Positions 12,201 through 27,200 are shown, counted from the stretch's first letter. The stretch is DNA of 64,000 nucleotides from Argopecten irradians (GCF_041381155.1 NC_091144.1:20655544-20719543); one strand, 5' to 3'. A program made the numbers and translations. Notes: a model not told the origin generated them from the letters alone.

Positions 12201-15200
12201 GTCTGATGAGTTCCAAGTGATTGAGCAGAGTCGAGTAGGCTACCCAATCTCTTCTCTGGCCTTCTCACAGAGTTACCGCCACATCGCACTGGGCTCAACA
12301 AAGGTACTAAACACAATTCTTTTACTTAACGGACTAAAAAAAATCAGTATCTTTTTATCAGATGATTGAAAAATAATATGGACTCCTTAAATACCAGAGA
12401 AAGAAAAATGAGGATTACCTTTCAAACAAAAAAAATACATATTAAGTATTGACGGGGAACACTTTAAAAGCATTTTTTAGGCAAAAGTTTAGTGATAGTT
12501 ATTCCTTTTTAAATTAAAAAAAAAATCAAATCTCAGAGGATATTTAGAAGAAGTTTACTTTTTTGTATAACAATTGATATATACAAGTTGTTTGTTTTTT
12601 TATGTTTTTTTGTTTTTTGTTTTTTTTTTAATTCATATTTTGAAAACAGTAATGCTGTAAATTTTCTTTAAGGTAACTTTGATATGGGTTGATGTAGACC
12701 TGCTAATAAGAGGAAAGTTATTACCAACTGGTGTTGATTTACTGTAACTTGTTTCCAGGGATCTTTGTTCCTGTATGAGGCCGGAGCGCCCGAGTCCATG
12801 AGGGAGCTGAAGAATATCCATTATGGAAATTACATGGGCATGAGTTGTTTGTCTGGCAGTGAATACATTGCTGTGAGTAGTATACATAATAGAGTTCATA
12901 CCAGTTGTGCGAGCTAATGGCTTATATAGAGGTCTCTACACTAGTAGTATTTATAAAAACATAATCTTTTAACTTCTAACAGCTTAAAATAACTTGGAAA
13001 TTTTGTATTAAGTCGATGCTATGAATTATTTTTCTAAAATACTATGTCCTTGTATCTTTTTATTTAAATTTTAATTCTGCTGTCTTATCATAAAAAAATA
13101 TAAACATTTATATGACAAATTATGATTATATATTCCATTATCAAGAGAGAGAAAATGAAATACACTGTAGTTCATTTATGTTTGCAAAATTCTTTGATGT
13201 TTGAAATCAACAACATACACTTGTGATAAGAAGAACGGAATTGTTTTTGATTTGTTTTCTTCTGATATGATACATAATCTCTGCACTTCCATGCAATATT
13301 CCAGGATCCTACAGGGCCTAAAAAGATTCATGTAAATCTAGAATGATATTTGCATTTTTCATGGTCTCCGAATTACAGGAGCCAGTAAAGTTGACCTATG
13401 TCCTTATGTGTTTTTATTTTGTTCCAGTCTGTGCGTGAGGATGGTGAGGTCCAGTTGTGGTCCATAGATAAAGGCTTCCTCCAGTCGTCTGTCTCAATAG
13501 GATTTCAGGTACAGACTATACATATTTCACTTATCAAAGATTAACTATGATCCGATTTCAACTACAGACTAAAATAAATCTTAAACATGTTTAACCTTTT
13601 TTAAAAGACTTGTTAATAGATAATCTGTTTTTAAAAATCATGGAAGAATGACAAAATCATAGTTTAGATTAAATTCATTAAAAGTTTTTTTAAATTTCCT
13701 TGGCAGATTCATATTTTCAAAACATCATTGTTCACTTAAATATTGTCTGTAGACAATGAAGTTAAATATAAATGTTTTTAATGTTTCTCTAGGCACAATG
13801 CATCGCCTGTAGTCCCATGGTGAAAGTCGCTGCTGTTGGAGCAGGGAATGGATTCCTCTATATCCTTGACTTCACAAACATCGAACAACCTCGTATTGTC
13901 TCCTCTGTGCGATTATTCGAAATGCCAATTACCCATCTGGTGTAAGTATATGTACAGTGCATAATGCTTTTTATGATAAGATGTCTGCAAAACTTGTTTT
14001 TTGACTAAACTGCTTTTAACAAAGCTCTTATGATAATTTATTCAATGATCGAATTATCAGTCTGCATGTGATCTTATCTTTTTTTTGGATGATAATTATT
14101 ATTAGCTATGCATTTAAAACATTATCATAATTTTCACACAGATTTGAGAACATTGGTCGTTATTTACTGGCTGGTTCAGATGATGGAAATGTCTTCGTCA
14201 TTGATGGCAGACCTTCCAAGAATTTTTCTCCAATCGGGTTTACTTGTAAGTCATAATAAGCCATTATTCCTAATGAGTCTCTTAATTTAAGTCATTTTTT
14301 TCATCTGTGCTAATGGATTTTCAAAATACAATTGTATCCTTAAGGAGCTATAGTATATTTTACAAGGAAAATCCTTTTATCATTAAGAATGTATTTATAT
14401 GATGAATTAGTTTGAGTTAATTGTAGTAGAAAAAGCACAGCATAAGTTCTCAGCAAATTTACTTATTATGGATAATTATTTGAAAATTGTACCTGTATTG
14501 TAATTTATGAATTGTTATTTTTTATAACAGCCATCGTCGGAGAAATCCAGTCAATCTCCACCATTACAGAAAAGGATGTACTCAAGGTGGCTGTCACAGC
14601 CAACAACTCAGGAAACAAGCGCAATGGAGCCACCAATATGATTGCCTTTGAACTGTCGGATGAAGTAGTGGGAGGTCAGTATCATTCTAACATTACAGAT
14701 GAAAATATCTGATATGATCAATTTTTAAAACACTAATTTAGCTTAAAATAAAAATATTTTAAATGTTTTTTATTTGAAATGCATTTTAAATTGAAGGGCC
14801 TTAAATTTAAATTTTTTGAATCTGAATGACTTTTTGAACATTTCAATAGAAAAGTCCAGTTTTAAGGCGTCTGACACGGCGTCATTGTCCACTGAAGGTA
14901 TGTATCAACGTCAGATGTAATAGCATCTCTAAAACAAGGTGGACGAGTTTTAACTAATTAGTTTGGTGATTGTAAAAAGGTGGAAGTATTTTAAATCATT
15001 TCAATTCTAAATATGATGATTTGGTGATGTGCTTGTAAAAAATGTTTTTATTTTCATGCATAGTTTTCATATCATTATTTATACAAATGTTGAAGGACTC
15101 ATAATTGGTTCATCTGCTTTTTCATGTCATAAGTTTTTAATTGCTCATTCTATCATGGATAACAAGAAATAAACAATTTTGTGACATCACTAATTGCTTA

Positions 15201-18200
15201 GAATTTAATTAAATTTTCTATCTTGAATTGATTAAGGCATTAATTATGCTGATTATCTTCTTCTTACAGTTAATTCAATTAAATAAAACACTTCACAGTT
15301 TATAAAGAATACAACGTAAAACGATTATTAAATCATTTTGGTAATTTGTATTGGATGAAAAATTAGATAATATTACTAAAAATAACCACAAAACTTAAGG
15401 TTACATGGGAGTGAATTATACAATTAAGTTTTGTTTTTTTTGTGTTTAATAATCACAATTTTTGCTTTGAACATGATTTTTTTTTCTATTTATTCCATAA
15501 GTTGGCTAACTCAATCTAACAAACTGAAAGAGTCATTTTTAATAATTATTTTGATTTGATATTTGTTTTCGATAAAAAAAAGGAAAGCAATAAAAAAAAA
15601 CAAAAAAAAACACAGAAAATTCACATATTCATGTTTAAAAAAAAAAATGCAAAATATCAAATTTATTTTTGAAGACAAACATGAAAGTCCTAATTAAGAA
15701 ACTATTACTGTATAGGTACAAAAAAAGTTAATAAGAGAAATAATGTGAATTTGAAACTTGATAGAGGAATTATGTAATAAAATGAATTATATATGGGTGA
15801 ATAAAGAAAAAAAATGGGAAAATAGTGAAATCTTATTCAGTATGTTTCTGTTGCTGCTTGTAGACTTGAAGAAGAATGTCAACAGTTTGAAATATGACTT
15901 TAAAGACAGTTCCATCAAAAAACTTACAATGAATTTCTCCACACCAAGCTATGGAGTGGCTATTGGTGAAAACCAGATTGTGTATACCATGGCACAGAAT
16001 TCCCGCAAAATCCACCAGATCAGTCTCCCGTCGGAAACTCCTGATGTAAGTTACTGTACTGTATCATCTTGTCTCTCAACCCTCAAAACTTTTTTTCCAT
16101 TTTGACCAGTTATTTGGTTACAAACACTTACAAAACTAATATATGGGTCTTATTGTTTTAAACATGATTAGATTGAGTTTTAACATAAATGACCCATTGT
16201 TTGAAAACGGAAATACATGAGGGAAAAAAATCCTTGGAAAACTGCCAGGATTCAATTTCAAGAAAAGCAAAGAAAGTCAACTTTTAAAGAACTGCTAATT
16301 CAATTTTTCATAAATATTTATATATGTTAAGAGCTGAACAGTGTTATTTATAGATAATTTTGCAATAAAAATGTAAAATTCCAACCATTCTATTTTCCCT
16401 GCTAGGGTAAGCCTGTCACTGTATTTCCCGAGGCTGAGTTTCAGGGACACCAGCTGCCAGGGGGTAAATTACAGTTATCTCCCCATGGTAAATGGTTGGC
16501 CACCTGTGGCTCTGATGGCTCAGTGATGATCAGGGGAACGTCCACCATGGTAAGCATATTCTTCTCGTATCAAAACGTGTTATTTTTTTAAAAATTTCAT
16601 CAGGATTAGTGTTTAATGTCAGACAAAAAATTTTGCAATGAATCTTTAAAAAGATGAAAAATCTTATATGAGGCTTTTCTTGAATCTTTGTTCATTCACT
16701 TGGTTAGCATGTTCTTTCCATGTCCAATCTTTTCAACAATGTTATTGATATATATTTTTATCAGTTTCTATTAGTACATTGTATTTTGGAAAACGTTTTG
16801 TCTTACAGAGAACAAATGAAAAAAGAGAACAATCCTTATAATTATGAGGTTTTCATTTAATCTTTCACGTGACATATTTTTTATTAAGTACCTAGTGTAT
16901 TAATTCAGCAAGCCAAAGTTGATCTATCTATTGTCTGTTTATTTCAGGACCGATTTATCTCCATCACTCCACATGACTTCCATAACCGTGGAGTGGGTGT
17001 GATTGCGTTTTCCGAGGATGGTCAGAATATTTTCACCACTGGCTACGATGGAATTCTCACTTGTTACTGTTGGAAGTGAGTATACAGTCTAATACCCTAT
17101 TCAAAGTACAACTTATGGTATCTGAGTTCAAATTGTTATGAACATAAAAAGAGATCAAATTGGCATATACAAAAATGTGTTAATCATTAGTACAAACTCT
17201 TTTTTAGGTAGCTTCCCTGTTTGTAAGACATTTTAATTGTACCTGCTGCCTTCATTGGATGATCGTAAAACCACAACTTAATCAGGGATTGTATCTAATC
17301 TATTCTTTCTATCGGACTTTCTTCTTCCTACCATCTCCCTTGACATACCTCACTTTTGGCCTTCTGTTGAGCGCTCGCCCCTGTGAGGTAGGCTCTGGGT
17401 TCTGTCCCCTGGCCGAGTCACACCAAAGTCAATAAAGTGGTAGCATCTGATGCTGCTTACAGTGGTCAGCATACAGGAATTGGGACAACTGGTTTGCCTG
17501 TTGTCAGTATGTAACCAAGTGGGGTGTGTTCTGTCTCTGAAGGCATGCTACAGTGATATAGCTCTATCAAAAGGGCACAAGTTCCACTAATACAAGGAAT
17601 CACAACATGAATATACCACAATCTCAGAACATACACACATTTCACATATGCAACACACCGATTGACCCTAGCTGTTCCAACCAACTTTTAGGTAGCTATT
17701 CAGTATTTGCATATTACAGAGTTAACTGCCCTTGAAGGTAGGTATTGATTGTGACGTCATGTGTTTGCGAGCGTTACATCATAGTTTTCGGCGAAATGAC
17801 GTGAATTGTGCTCACAAAATAATGACGTAACAATCGATACCTAACCGCAAGGGACCAAACTCTGTAATATGCAAAGACAGAATAGAGTATCAGATGTATT
17901 TATATTGTCTTTATTTTTTCCTTCCAGTTTTACCTCAACTGGAATAGGCAAGGCTAAATCTGCTATGGAGGCATCTCGTGCCCGTAAAACTAAGATGATG
18001 ACAATCCAGAAAGATGAGGAAGAGGCTCTCGGAAACATGACTGACTGGATGCCATCTGCTGGATCACGACCCGCCCGCTTCTACTTTGGCAGAAAAAGAG
18101 GATAAGGTATGTGAATCTTTGAAGAGAGACTGGAATCTCTTTTCCTTCAAGGAAAAAAAGAGGATAAGGTATGTAGATCTCTGAAAAGATTGGAATGATT

Positions 18201-21200
18201 TTGCCTTTAGATTAGTTTTCGTTTTTAACATGATTACTAAAACAAATAAAGGTTTAATAGAAAAAGAGTAATTTTCTTTTGATATAAGCAAAAGGAAAAC
18301 ACTGAAGAAAAAGAAGTAGAAAATTTACGAAGTTTTAAATTAACAGCACATTATAATAATTATTATGAGGTACAGTGTATTATGTTTGGGTCCTCACCAT
18401 CCATGTACATATGTATAATGTATACCTTTGCTGTAGACATGTATCTGTAAAAAATAATTGAAAAGAATTATATGTCCTTCAATGTTTGTGGTTTTTTAAA
18501 ATCATTTACAATAGTGAATAGCAAAACAAAGTGATTGAAAAAAAACAATTTACATTTTTAGAAATCAAATTTTATAACAAAAAAATTAATAACATTTTAA
18601 ATTTTGTATTTGTGTTTTTCCAGGTGGCACAAGCTATGCAGGCAGCGAGGGAATCTGATGAAATTTACACCACGCCTACTCCAGTCCCACCATCTGATGC
18701 CACATGGCTCCATGTTCAGTCGATAGAGGTACAGCAAATCCTGCTTTAGTTACCTTCTCTGTATAAAGAGCGCCTGCTTATAAGACTGACTACCTGCTTA
18801 ATAGCAACACAGGCCGTTTTTCTATATTTTATAGATGGTCTTTATAAAGCAGGTTTAACTGTAAATAGTACTTTAACAAAATTTATTTTTTTAATTTCAT
18901 TTTTTTTTTTTTTTTTTTTTTAATGTGAACGTAAAATGTTTCTTTTTTGGCTCTTTAATAGAATCTGAAGAAAGAGGATAACCAGTTTGCAGATGTAAAG
19001 AAAGAACTCAGAGGACAGATACGTGAGATGAGACGAACGGTAAAAACTGTTTCTCTAATTTTTTGCAAAATAAATAGAATGAGAAGTTCTAGAATTTCAT
19101 GTTGAAAGACTTGAGCAGTTGAGAAAAATTAATGTTATTGAAATAAGTTTAAACGATATAAACTTCAGGATCAAACATAACCTTGATCGTTTGTAAAAGA
19201 AAGACCTTGACATTAGGTTAAAAAGTAATGAATGACTGTATTTGTTTGAAATAATTCAAAATTACTTATTAATTACTTTTTTCTGTAAATTATCTGTACT
19301 TTTGTCCCTTTTTTAGATTCAAGGAATGTTGAAACAGAATGAAGCACTTCCCGACATCGAGAAACTTGGTCGCCACGAATTTGACCTTGACATTGAGGAA
19401 CAAAACAGACTGCAACAGGAGGCAGATGGGGAAGTCCAAAGGGTAAAATATACATTCTTATCACCATTGTTTTTTGTGCCTTAAAAACAACTAGATTTGG
19501 AAATATTAAAATATTTATGAGGCAATTTGTTGTTGAAATCATATCACTGGTTCACTATCGATTTCCTAAGCAATGTAGATTGTCTCCCCTAATCTCATAT
19601 ATTTAACATAATTGATCATTTTTCAGGTGGAAGAAGAGATTGAATTTGACAACTTAGCAAAGATTTATCTTCGTGAGATGATTAAGAAGGAATGTTGGGA
19701 TGAAATGAAGGTCAAAGGTCGCTCTATCCAGGTATGAAATGAACAATTACCTAATAATTATTATAACCACTTATATTATAATTATTTTAAGATGTTCACT
19801 TTAATTACAAAAAGAAAAACTATAAAGGAATATTGCTTTAACATTATTTGCAAATATTAAAAATTAAGAACCATGCATGTATCAAAACAAAGGGATACCT
19901 GATTTTTATGTTTTAGGCTTTCCGCTCCACTCTGGAAGTGAGTAACTTCCCGATGAGAGAGCGCCCTCTAGAGGTGGAGAGACTTCTTCAGACCATTACA
20001 ACCCGTCGACAGATTGAAGTGGCTGAGTTAGCAGTAAGTTCCTTCTTAAAGACCTGTCTGGCAACATTGCAAACTTTTGTATTGATACATTTTAGATCAA
20101 AATCCCATTCAGTAATTTTTATTGTACTAATAATACCATGGGATTTTTATTTTATTTTGACTTACCTTTTATGTTCTAGTGAAAAAATGATACAGGTAAA
20201 GGTTTACTATTGAATTGAATATTTTTTTTCTCATGACTGTACCATCTACATGTATTTCACTAACTCATGAAATGATAATCTTGCAATTAGAATTTCATGA
20301 CATATTTAGTAAATCTTCCCATTTGAAATTCTTATTCTGATCAATGTGATCTTCAGCATAAACAATTTCAGTTTGTTCAATAACATATCAAGAGTTTCCC
20401 TGGTTCAATATTTCAAAGTACATTTGTACCTATATACTTGTATATACATACATCATGTATTTGATATTTTCAGGCAAGAAAATCTGAGATAGAGATGCCT
20501 CAGAGACCGACAGGCACAACAACAGCAGTAAGTAGGATTCTCTGTAAACAGATAAATCAATTTGAAAAAAAAAAAAAAAATTAAAAAAAAACATGTACCA
20601 TTAGCAAAACTATAGCAACAAATCTAAATAAATTATTAACATGAAATTAGTTATAAACGATAGATATTTTAAGCGTTTCTATGGGATTTTGTTTTGAAAT
20701 GAGCAGATATTTTCTATCTATACAAATTGGATTTTTTTTTTACTTATTACATTTAATCTCTAAAAACAAAATTCATCAAGATGTACATTTTGTAGTAAGA
20801 ACATCATATATATATGCAAATTGTGTTTATAATTTAGGTATGTAATATGTGAAGTATTTAGGATGCGAAAAAAGAAATAAGTGAAATATTGAGCATATAC
20901 ATGTATTTTACATATATATTCTAAAAAAAACCTTTAAATGGCTTTTGTTTCCGAAGTCATATATGTAGTTGAATGTTTAACCAAACAGGAAAAATCCAAA
21001 AGTTGGGATAAGGTAAATGTGTGTAATCAATTGGATTTGATAGTGATTCTATCAAGTTATACTTCATAATACACCGTGTGTCAAATCTTATATCACGAAA
21101 AAAAATCATTGAAAGCTTAGTGCTTTGCTTCGTACTAATCGCCCCATAGATGTATCAAGTCAGTCCCTTATACAGAGTTATCTGTTCTTGTTTACAGGAA

Positions 21201-24200
21201 CTCTTATATAATTATCTTGATTAAGAATCAAAATATTTCTCACTAATCTCCAATGTTATGAGCACATCGTGTATAAGTAAATGATACAGACTTAGTGAAA
21301 ATAATAAGGGGAAGTAACTCTGCATATTCCTATTTGTTCTCTATGTATTGATGTATCACACGCATTACTTATATCTAAGGCTTACATTGATTTTCCTATA
21401 TTAATATATATCAAATATTCAATTCTATATTTGTGTTTGGACGATGGAGACCATTGTGATTCCCGAATACCATTTAATTTTTACGATCTATATATTCTTC
21501 TTGTGTAGCTTTTACTTAGTATGATACATCAGCAAATGTATGGTAATGTAAGTAACTGCAAACATGGCATCATGGTGTTTTGAGGCCATTTCAAAACCAA
21601 ATAAGTTACTTATTTGGTCTTTGAAAATGGTCATTTCAAAAGTATTGTTAAATTTCTATCAAAATTCAGTCAGTTCATTTAGTTGGGACTCTACCCAAAC
21701 CAGCATTTGACTTATTGAATTTTGAAAAATTTTGCATATTTTATCATTATGATGCCATTACTATAACAAGCATGTCCATTGTTAATTTACATGTTCAATT
21801 CTTTGTTAAACTGTATTTTATGTCTTCACAGGAATTTTTTTTTATGATTAAAAACAAATGTTCATATTGTCAACTTATGGCTTATTCTTTTAAATGATAT
21901 TTGTGAATTTTTGAAAACAATTTAACAAATTCAAATAAATCAATACTTTTATGAAAATACTTTACCGTACTCTGAACAAAAGAAGAAACAGACTGCTTTA
22001 GACTTTAGAGGAATAAGCCATAAATATAACTTTAATTTCTTAGTTTAAAAATTGATGATTTTTATTTCTAGTTGTTACTTTCATTTCAACTGTTCACTGA
22101 AAAATGTTCAATTATTTATGTTTACAGAATTTTAGAGAGAAAAAAATCACATTTAAAATAACAGTTCACATTTCTTCTCCACCAATAACATCACTCTACT
22201 ATCTAGATTTCAATAAATAGTCACATTCAGACAATCAGCTTTTTTTACTCTCTTTTTCATCAATTATCTTTTTGATTATGCTGTGTATTCACAATTGTTC
22301 ATAAGGTTTTTATCTTTCGTTCACATTTTTTTTTCTATGTTTTAATAAGAAATAACATAATAGAACTATAAATCTTAAGGCCAACGTGTAAAAAATTACT
22401 ATTCTATTATTTATACTTATCTGTTTATATTAGCAATTGTTCGTTATAATTTGATCATAGATAATAGTATTAAAACATTAAATACATAATTTTCTCGATG
22501 ACATCGGCAATAAAATTGCTACATAGGGTAAGGATTACCAGGGCATCTTATCTTAACAGATCAAAGTGCCTAAAATAATTTAAAAAAATGCTTCCATGTC
22601 AACAACAAATCTACAGTTACAAATATTCTATAAGCTTTATACAAAACTAGTGTAAGTGCTGTTTGCGTCCACAAAGAAATACAAGTAAATATTAATGTCC
22701 AGGAGAAAATCTTAGTAAATTTGAATCAATTTGATTATAGTAAAAGCAGGCACTTACTTGGAGAAAGATGTGCCACTCATTTACATGTTTAATTTTTAAA
22801 CATGGGTGGCTTGTTGGGTAAGGTTATGGCCATATGTCCAATGTTATCATGTTTGTTTGGCTGGTGTAATTAGTTTTTTGATGTTTACACAGGAGGATGA
22901 CACAGGAGACAATGAGGATCTTGATGATGATGGCAAGGAGAAGCCCTCTACTACCGGCAGTCTGGGTAAGTCAAGGGGCGGATCTTACATTAGAGAGGCG
23001 GGGCATATGGTAGATAGGCGGGCCTGTAGAAGAGAGGCGGGGCCTGTGATAGAGAGATGGGGCCTGTTATAGAGAGGCGGGGCCTGTGATAAAGAGGCGG
23101 GGCCTATGATAAAAGCGGAGTCTAAGTTGGTAGACCAAACTCTCACGACTTACTAGCTTATTTGTTGTAAAGTGGAATTCTAGTGTGATTGTTGTAACTT
23201 TGTGAATGTTAATTGTCAATGTTGTTTGCAATTAACTTCCTTCACATAGTAATACTTTTTTGTCACAAACACCATTCCGAAAAATTCCCTTCAAACATCG
23301 GATTAACATGTGCTGTAAATTTCCTTGATGTCTGAAATGGTTATATTCTAGTTTGATTGTGTGTGTTGTTTAATATGATATAGATGTAGATAAATGTTGT
23401 GATGTTGGTTTTTTAGTAAAACACTTTTGTGGTGCTTTAATATTGTTGTGCCATTTAACTTGCTTTGGTTATGTTTGCTCCATTCCTATAGAATCTCAGT
23501 AATCATTACAGCACCTGTCCCTGACACGGTTTTACATTGTTGTGTTTATGTGCGTTGTTTTTATATCAATATTTCAGGAAATACCCTTGGTAAGTAATTT
23601 AACATACAATCGCTAAAGATATAAATAGAAAATATTTAACCAAAGTAGACAAAAATCTTATATCAGATAACAACACTTGACAGTTTATAGGATAATCAAC
23701 AATTGCATCAACTTTCCCTTCCTAAGAAATTCTTTTTGACTTGAATTAGCTAATTCATCCATGGAGACACAGTTGAACTTTTTTAGATATAAGACTGTAA
23801 CTGTTTATTATGACATATCGAACATGAATAAGATTAGAGAATAGTTTTAATCATTTCAATGGGTGTTTTCATCTATACACATATGCCTTTCTACCTAAAG
23901 GAAATATTTGAGGTGAAGATATTTCCAAATGAATATTATGAGGAAGTTGAGGTCTAATTGTAATGCATGGTCCCAAGGTCATGTTTTTTTTTTCAAAACA
24001 CCAATAATAAGTATCATAAGATTCCCTCCCCCCCCCAACCTCATAAATATTATATTGGAAAGCTCTCGCCCTTTATATATGCCAATTATCAGCATAACCA
24101 CGCAAAATAAACAAATTAAGACCAGCATGTATACATTTTCTATGTTCAGTTCATGTTTTTATTTTATTTTTACTTATTTGATTTCTTTTCTTTGATGAGT

Positions 24201-27200
24201 GTCATATCTGTTCGTTCTTTGAACTATGACAATAAAAGATAGTCCATGTTCTTTCTCTATGGTCATCTTCAGATGATTTTTCCACTGTTTATCATCAACA
24301 AATTTGTTTTGAGTGTTTGATGCATGAATATTTACGGTCGAAATTCACAAGTTATATACCTACTATTCATGCTTGTGCAATATCATATGGTGCATGACTT
24401 GTTCTATCTGCAGTCCTATCGGATATATGATTTACATAAATACCTGCATGTTTGTCATACTTATTATGTTCATCTTTCTATCTTCTATTTCTCTCTGCAT
24501 GACAGTTACTTTATTCTCTTTTCATCATTGAATTTTCATCAAGCTGTCTCCATACGTCCGTGTGAAATGTGAAATTAATCCTTCTCTGAAAGCATACACT
24601 TTTCTAAAAGTTGACATTTTCATTCTTCTATTGTGGTTTAAAATAATCATTCTAAAATCAGATGATTTTTCTACATATTTTCTTAAGACAATTGTATTTT
24701 CTGCTATTTTATGGTATTAATTCGACCCAAAGGTGATAACACATTTTGAGCAACTATCATATATAAATTGTTATTTATGTTTATCTTCATTTCAGCACAA
24801 AAAATATCTGATAGGTTGAATATAAATATCGCTTGAAGATTTAGTGAATGTAAATTGAAATAAAAGAAATGTTAATAATAAAACTTTAAAATTAATCTTG
24901 GCTTAATTTATGTATAATGAGCTTGTCCTTTTATTGAATTTTCTGTTCATATAATAACTAATAACGTCATCTAATATTTTTTTTACCAAAGAAAACAAAT
25001 CTCTTCTATAACATATCGATTATATACACAATATACATTAATATGTTAATGTAGTGTACAGAGATGCTACTGTATTATATTTCTGTTAATGTAATAACAA
25101 AACCAAATACCGGTTAATGATAAAGCATGTTAATGTCATAATGAAATATAACATCTTATGGACATATAATTATGTAATCTCACCATCATAAAATATTTAT
25201 TATATATATGTAATATTATGCAAGTGTAATATATTTATAATGATTCACAATCAACATTTTTATAGGAATTTCAAATATTTAAAACGAAATCTTCTTAATC
25301 TTGGAATTTTATAGCATTCAAAAAAGTTTGAAGGCTTTATTTCAAATGGCTTCTTTTATACCACAAACAATAACGAATGAAAGTCTTTGTCTTCCACAAG
25401 ATGTTTACTGTATTAACTTATATTTCCAATTCTTTGTTTTAAGACAATGGTCAGGGGCAACCAATAAGTTTGGGTAACTTTTTGTCTGTATGATTGACAG
25501 ACTGTTTTTTATATTCTTATAAATAAAATCTGTAGAATTCACATATTTAACCTCATTTTACACTCTTATGGTTACGGTCTTAGAACAGATTTAGCCTTTC
25601 CTTCAAATCTCTTGTGGTGAACGGTGTCTTATAAGACTTTACACAGAATCAGTTATTATTTCCATGATTACAGTTCTACACTTCTGAGTAAAATTATCAG
25701 TCAGCAACAGAAGTCTTAGGGTGGTTGGATTAAGTACATGTATATTATATCTTTTAACTATGCAGAGTTATCCGCTCTTATGATAGAGTATAAAATGGAT
25801 CATTGTATTATTTCTTTGTAAGAATAACATCATGAGGATGAAATAATGTTTTTCTCACAGTTTTAATAGATACCTCCTTACAGCAATAGACTATATAGTC
25901 TGTACATGTATTTCAAAAAGGGAAGAAGAAAAAAGAAAGAAAAATAGTTATACAATTTCCTTTGTAATTCATTAAGCTGTTTTTTCTGCTATTTATGCAG
26001 ATTTGAACTGGCTTTCATAAGTAACAGTTCAAAATATTTTATTGCAGTGATGATGATATCATATTTATTCCTGATAAATGAGTTTTACGAAAACTGTTAT
26101 TATTTTTTCGATTGTTGATATTATAGTTGGATAAGTTCTTTTTCATTATAATGTAAAAATGATCTAATACATTAATGTTTTTCACCAATTCTGCTTCTCA
26201 ATTCCTTTATTTTTATTTTTTATTTACCCCTTTGAAAAAACCAAATTTCTCAGTTTGCTGGTGCCAGAAAATGTATATACCGTAGTACTTGGTCCTTGGG
26301 TATGGTGTCTTTTCTTTCAGATTTTTTATACAAAAACTGGTGTTACAAAACGACAGAAGTGACATTGACTTCATCTGGATTTCTATAACACATGCTTTTT
26401 TATATTTTATATTTTTCTTCTTTTTCATTAGAATTAATACTATTCAAATTTATTTGAAAATTTTATCAGGTGAAAAATTAAAATAAAAAAACTAATTTCT
26501 GTCATCCTTTTTTTAACACTTTTTATTTCAGATATTAATTCTTTATCTGATATTACTTTATTAACATACACTGCTTATGTTTTGTCAGAATTGGTAACTT
26601 CATTACTTTTTGTCTTATTGTGTATTTGTCATCTTTCGTCAGTGTTCAAATGTACTTACTTATATCGTAAAAGCGCTACGGACTTTGGCCTAAACTACAG
26701 ATTGTCTCACTTGTTACTGAAACAGAAATCCTTGTGATCTATGTATTAAGGGTACTTAGAATTACCTCTAGAAATAAATATGAGATAGGCGAATAATTTT
26801 ATGCAATATTTCATATTGTTTTCTCTAAAATTGTAGATAAAAACATTGTCATACTTTCAACTTGTGGATTTCCATCTTTATCTTCACAGATTATGTAATA
26901 ACATCTTGTCTTTGTGTGCTCTTACAGTACTGAATACCTGTTTGTCTTTTTCAACAGGCGCCATGTTTGGAGGTGGTAACGAGCTGTTCTACAGCCAGTT
27001 TGACCTTCACACGAGGGAGCAGAAGACCACACAGATCATACTGCTGGAGGTGAGAGGTCATTGTAAAGTTCTTGAGAAGTTCAAATGTTATTGTTTAGGT
27101 TTTGAAGAAACTATATGTTGTCATTGGTTATTTTGAATGTCTTTTTGTGAAAGGCCATCCAGACGGAACTAGAATTCCATCCATCTCTAAGCTCTGATAC

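Larger units (their letters stand above)
6425..18106 (+). other. CFAP43 exon map, exons 1-19 (WD40 half)
   Basis: Coding exons read from GT-AG signals and phase: 6425-6453, 6805-7055, 7283-7376, 7664-7831, 8290-8548, 8966-9095, 9638-9670 (33 nt, possibly cassette), 11751-11836, 12172-12303, 12759-12872, 13428-13508, 13793-13941, 14142-14245, 14531-14674, 14850-14897 (48 nt, possibly cassette), 15864-16045, 16406-16549, 16948-17075, 17928-18106. All lengths fit the phases except the last, which is 179 nt where 178 (or another value in the same class) is needed to join exon 20 in frame. The donor of exon 14 is GTCAGT, weaker than the others. Confidence 0.85.
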
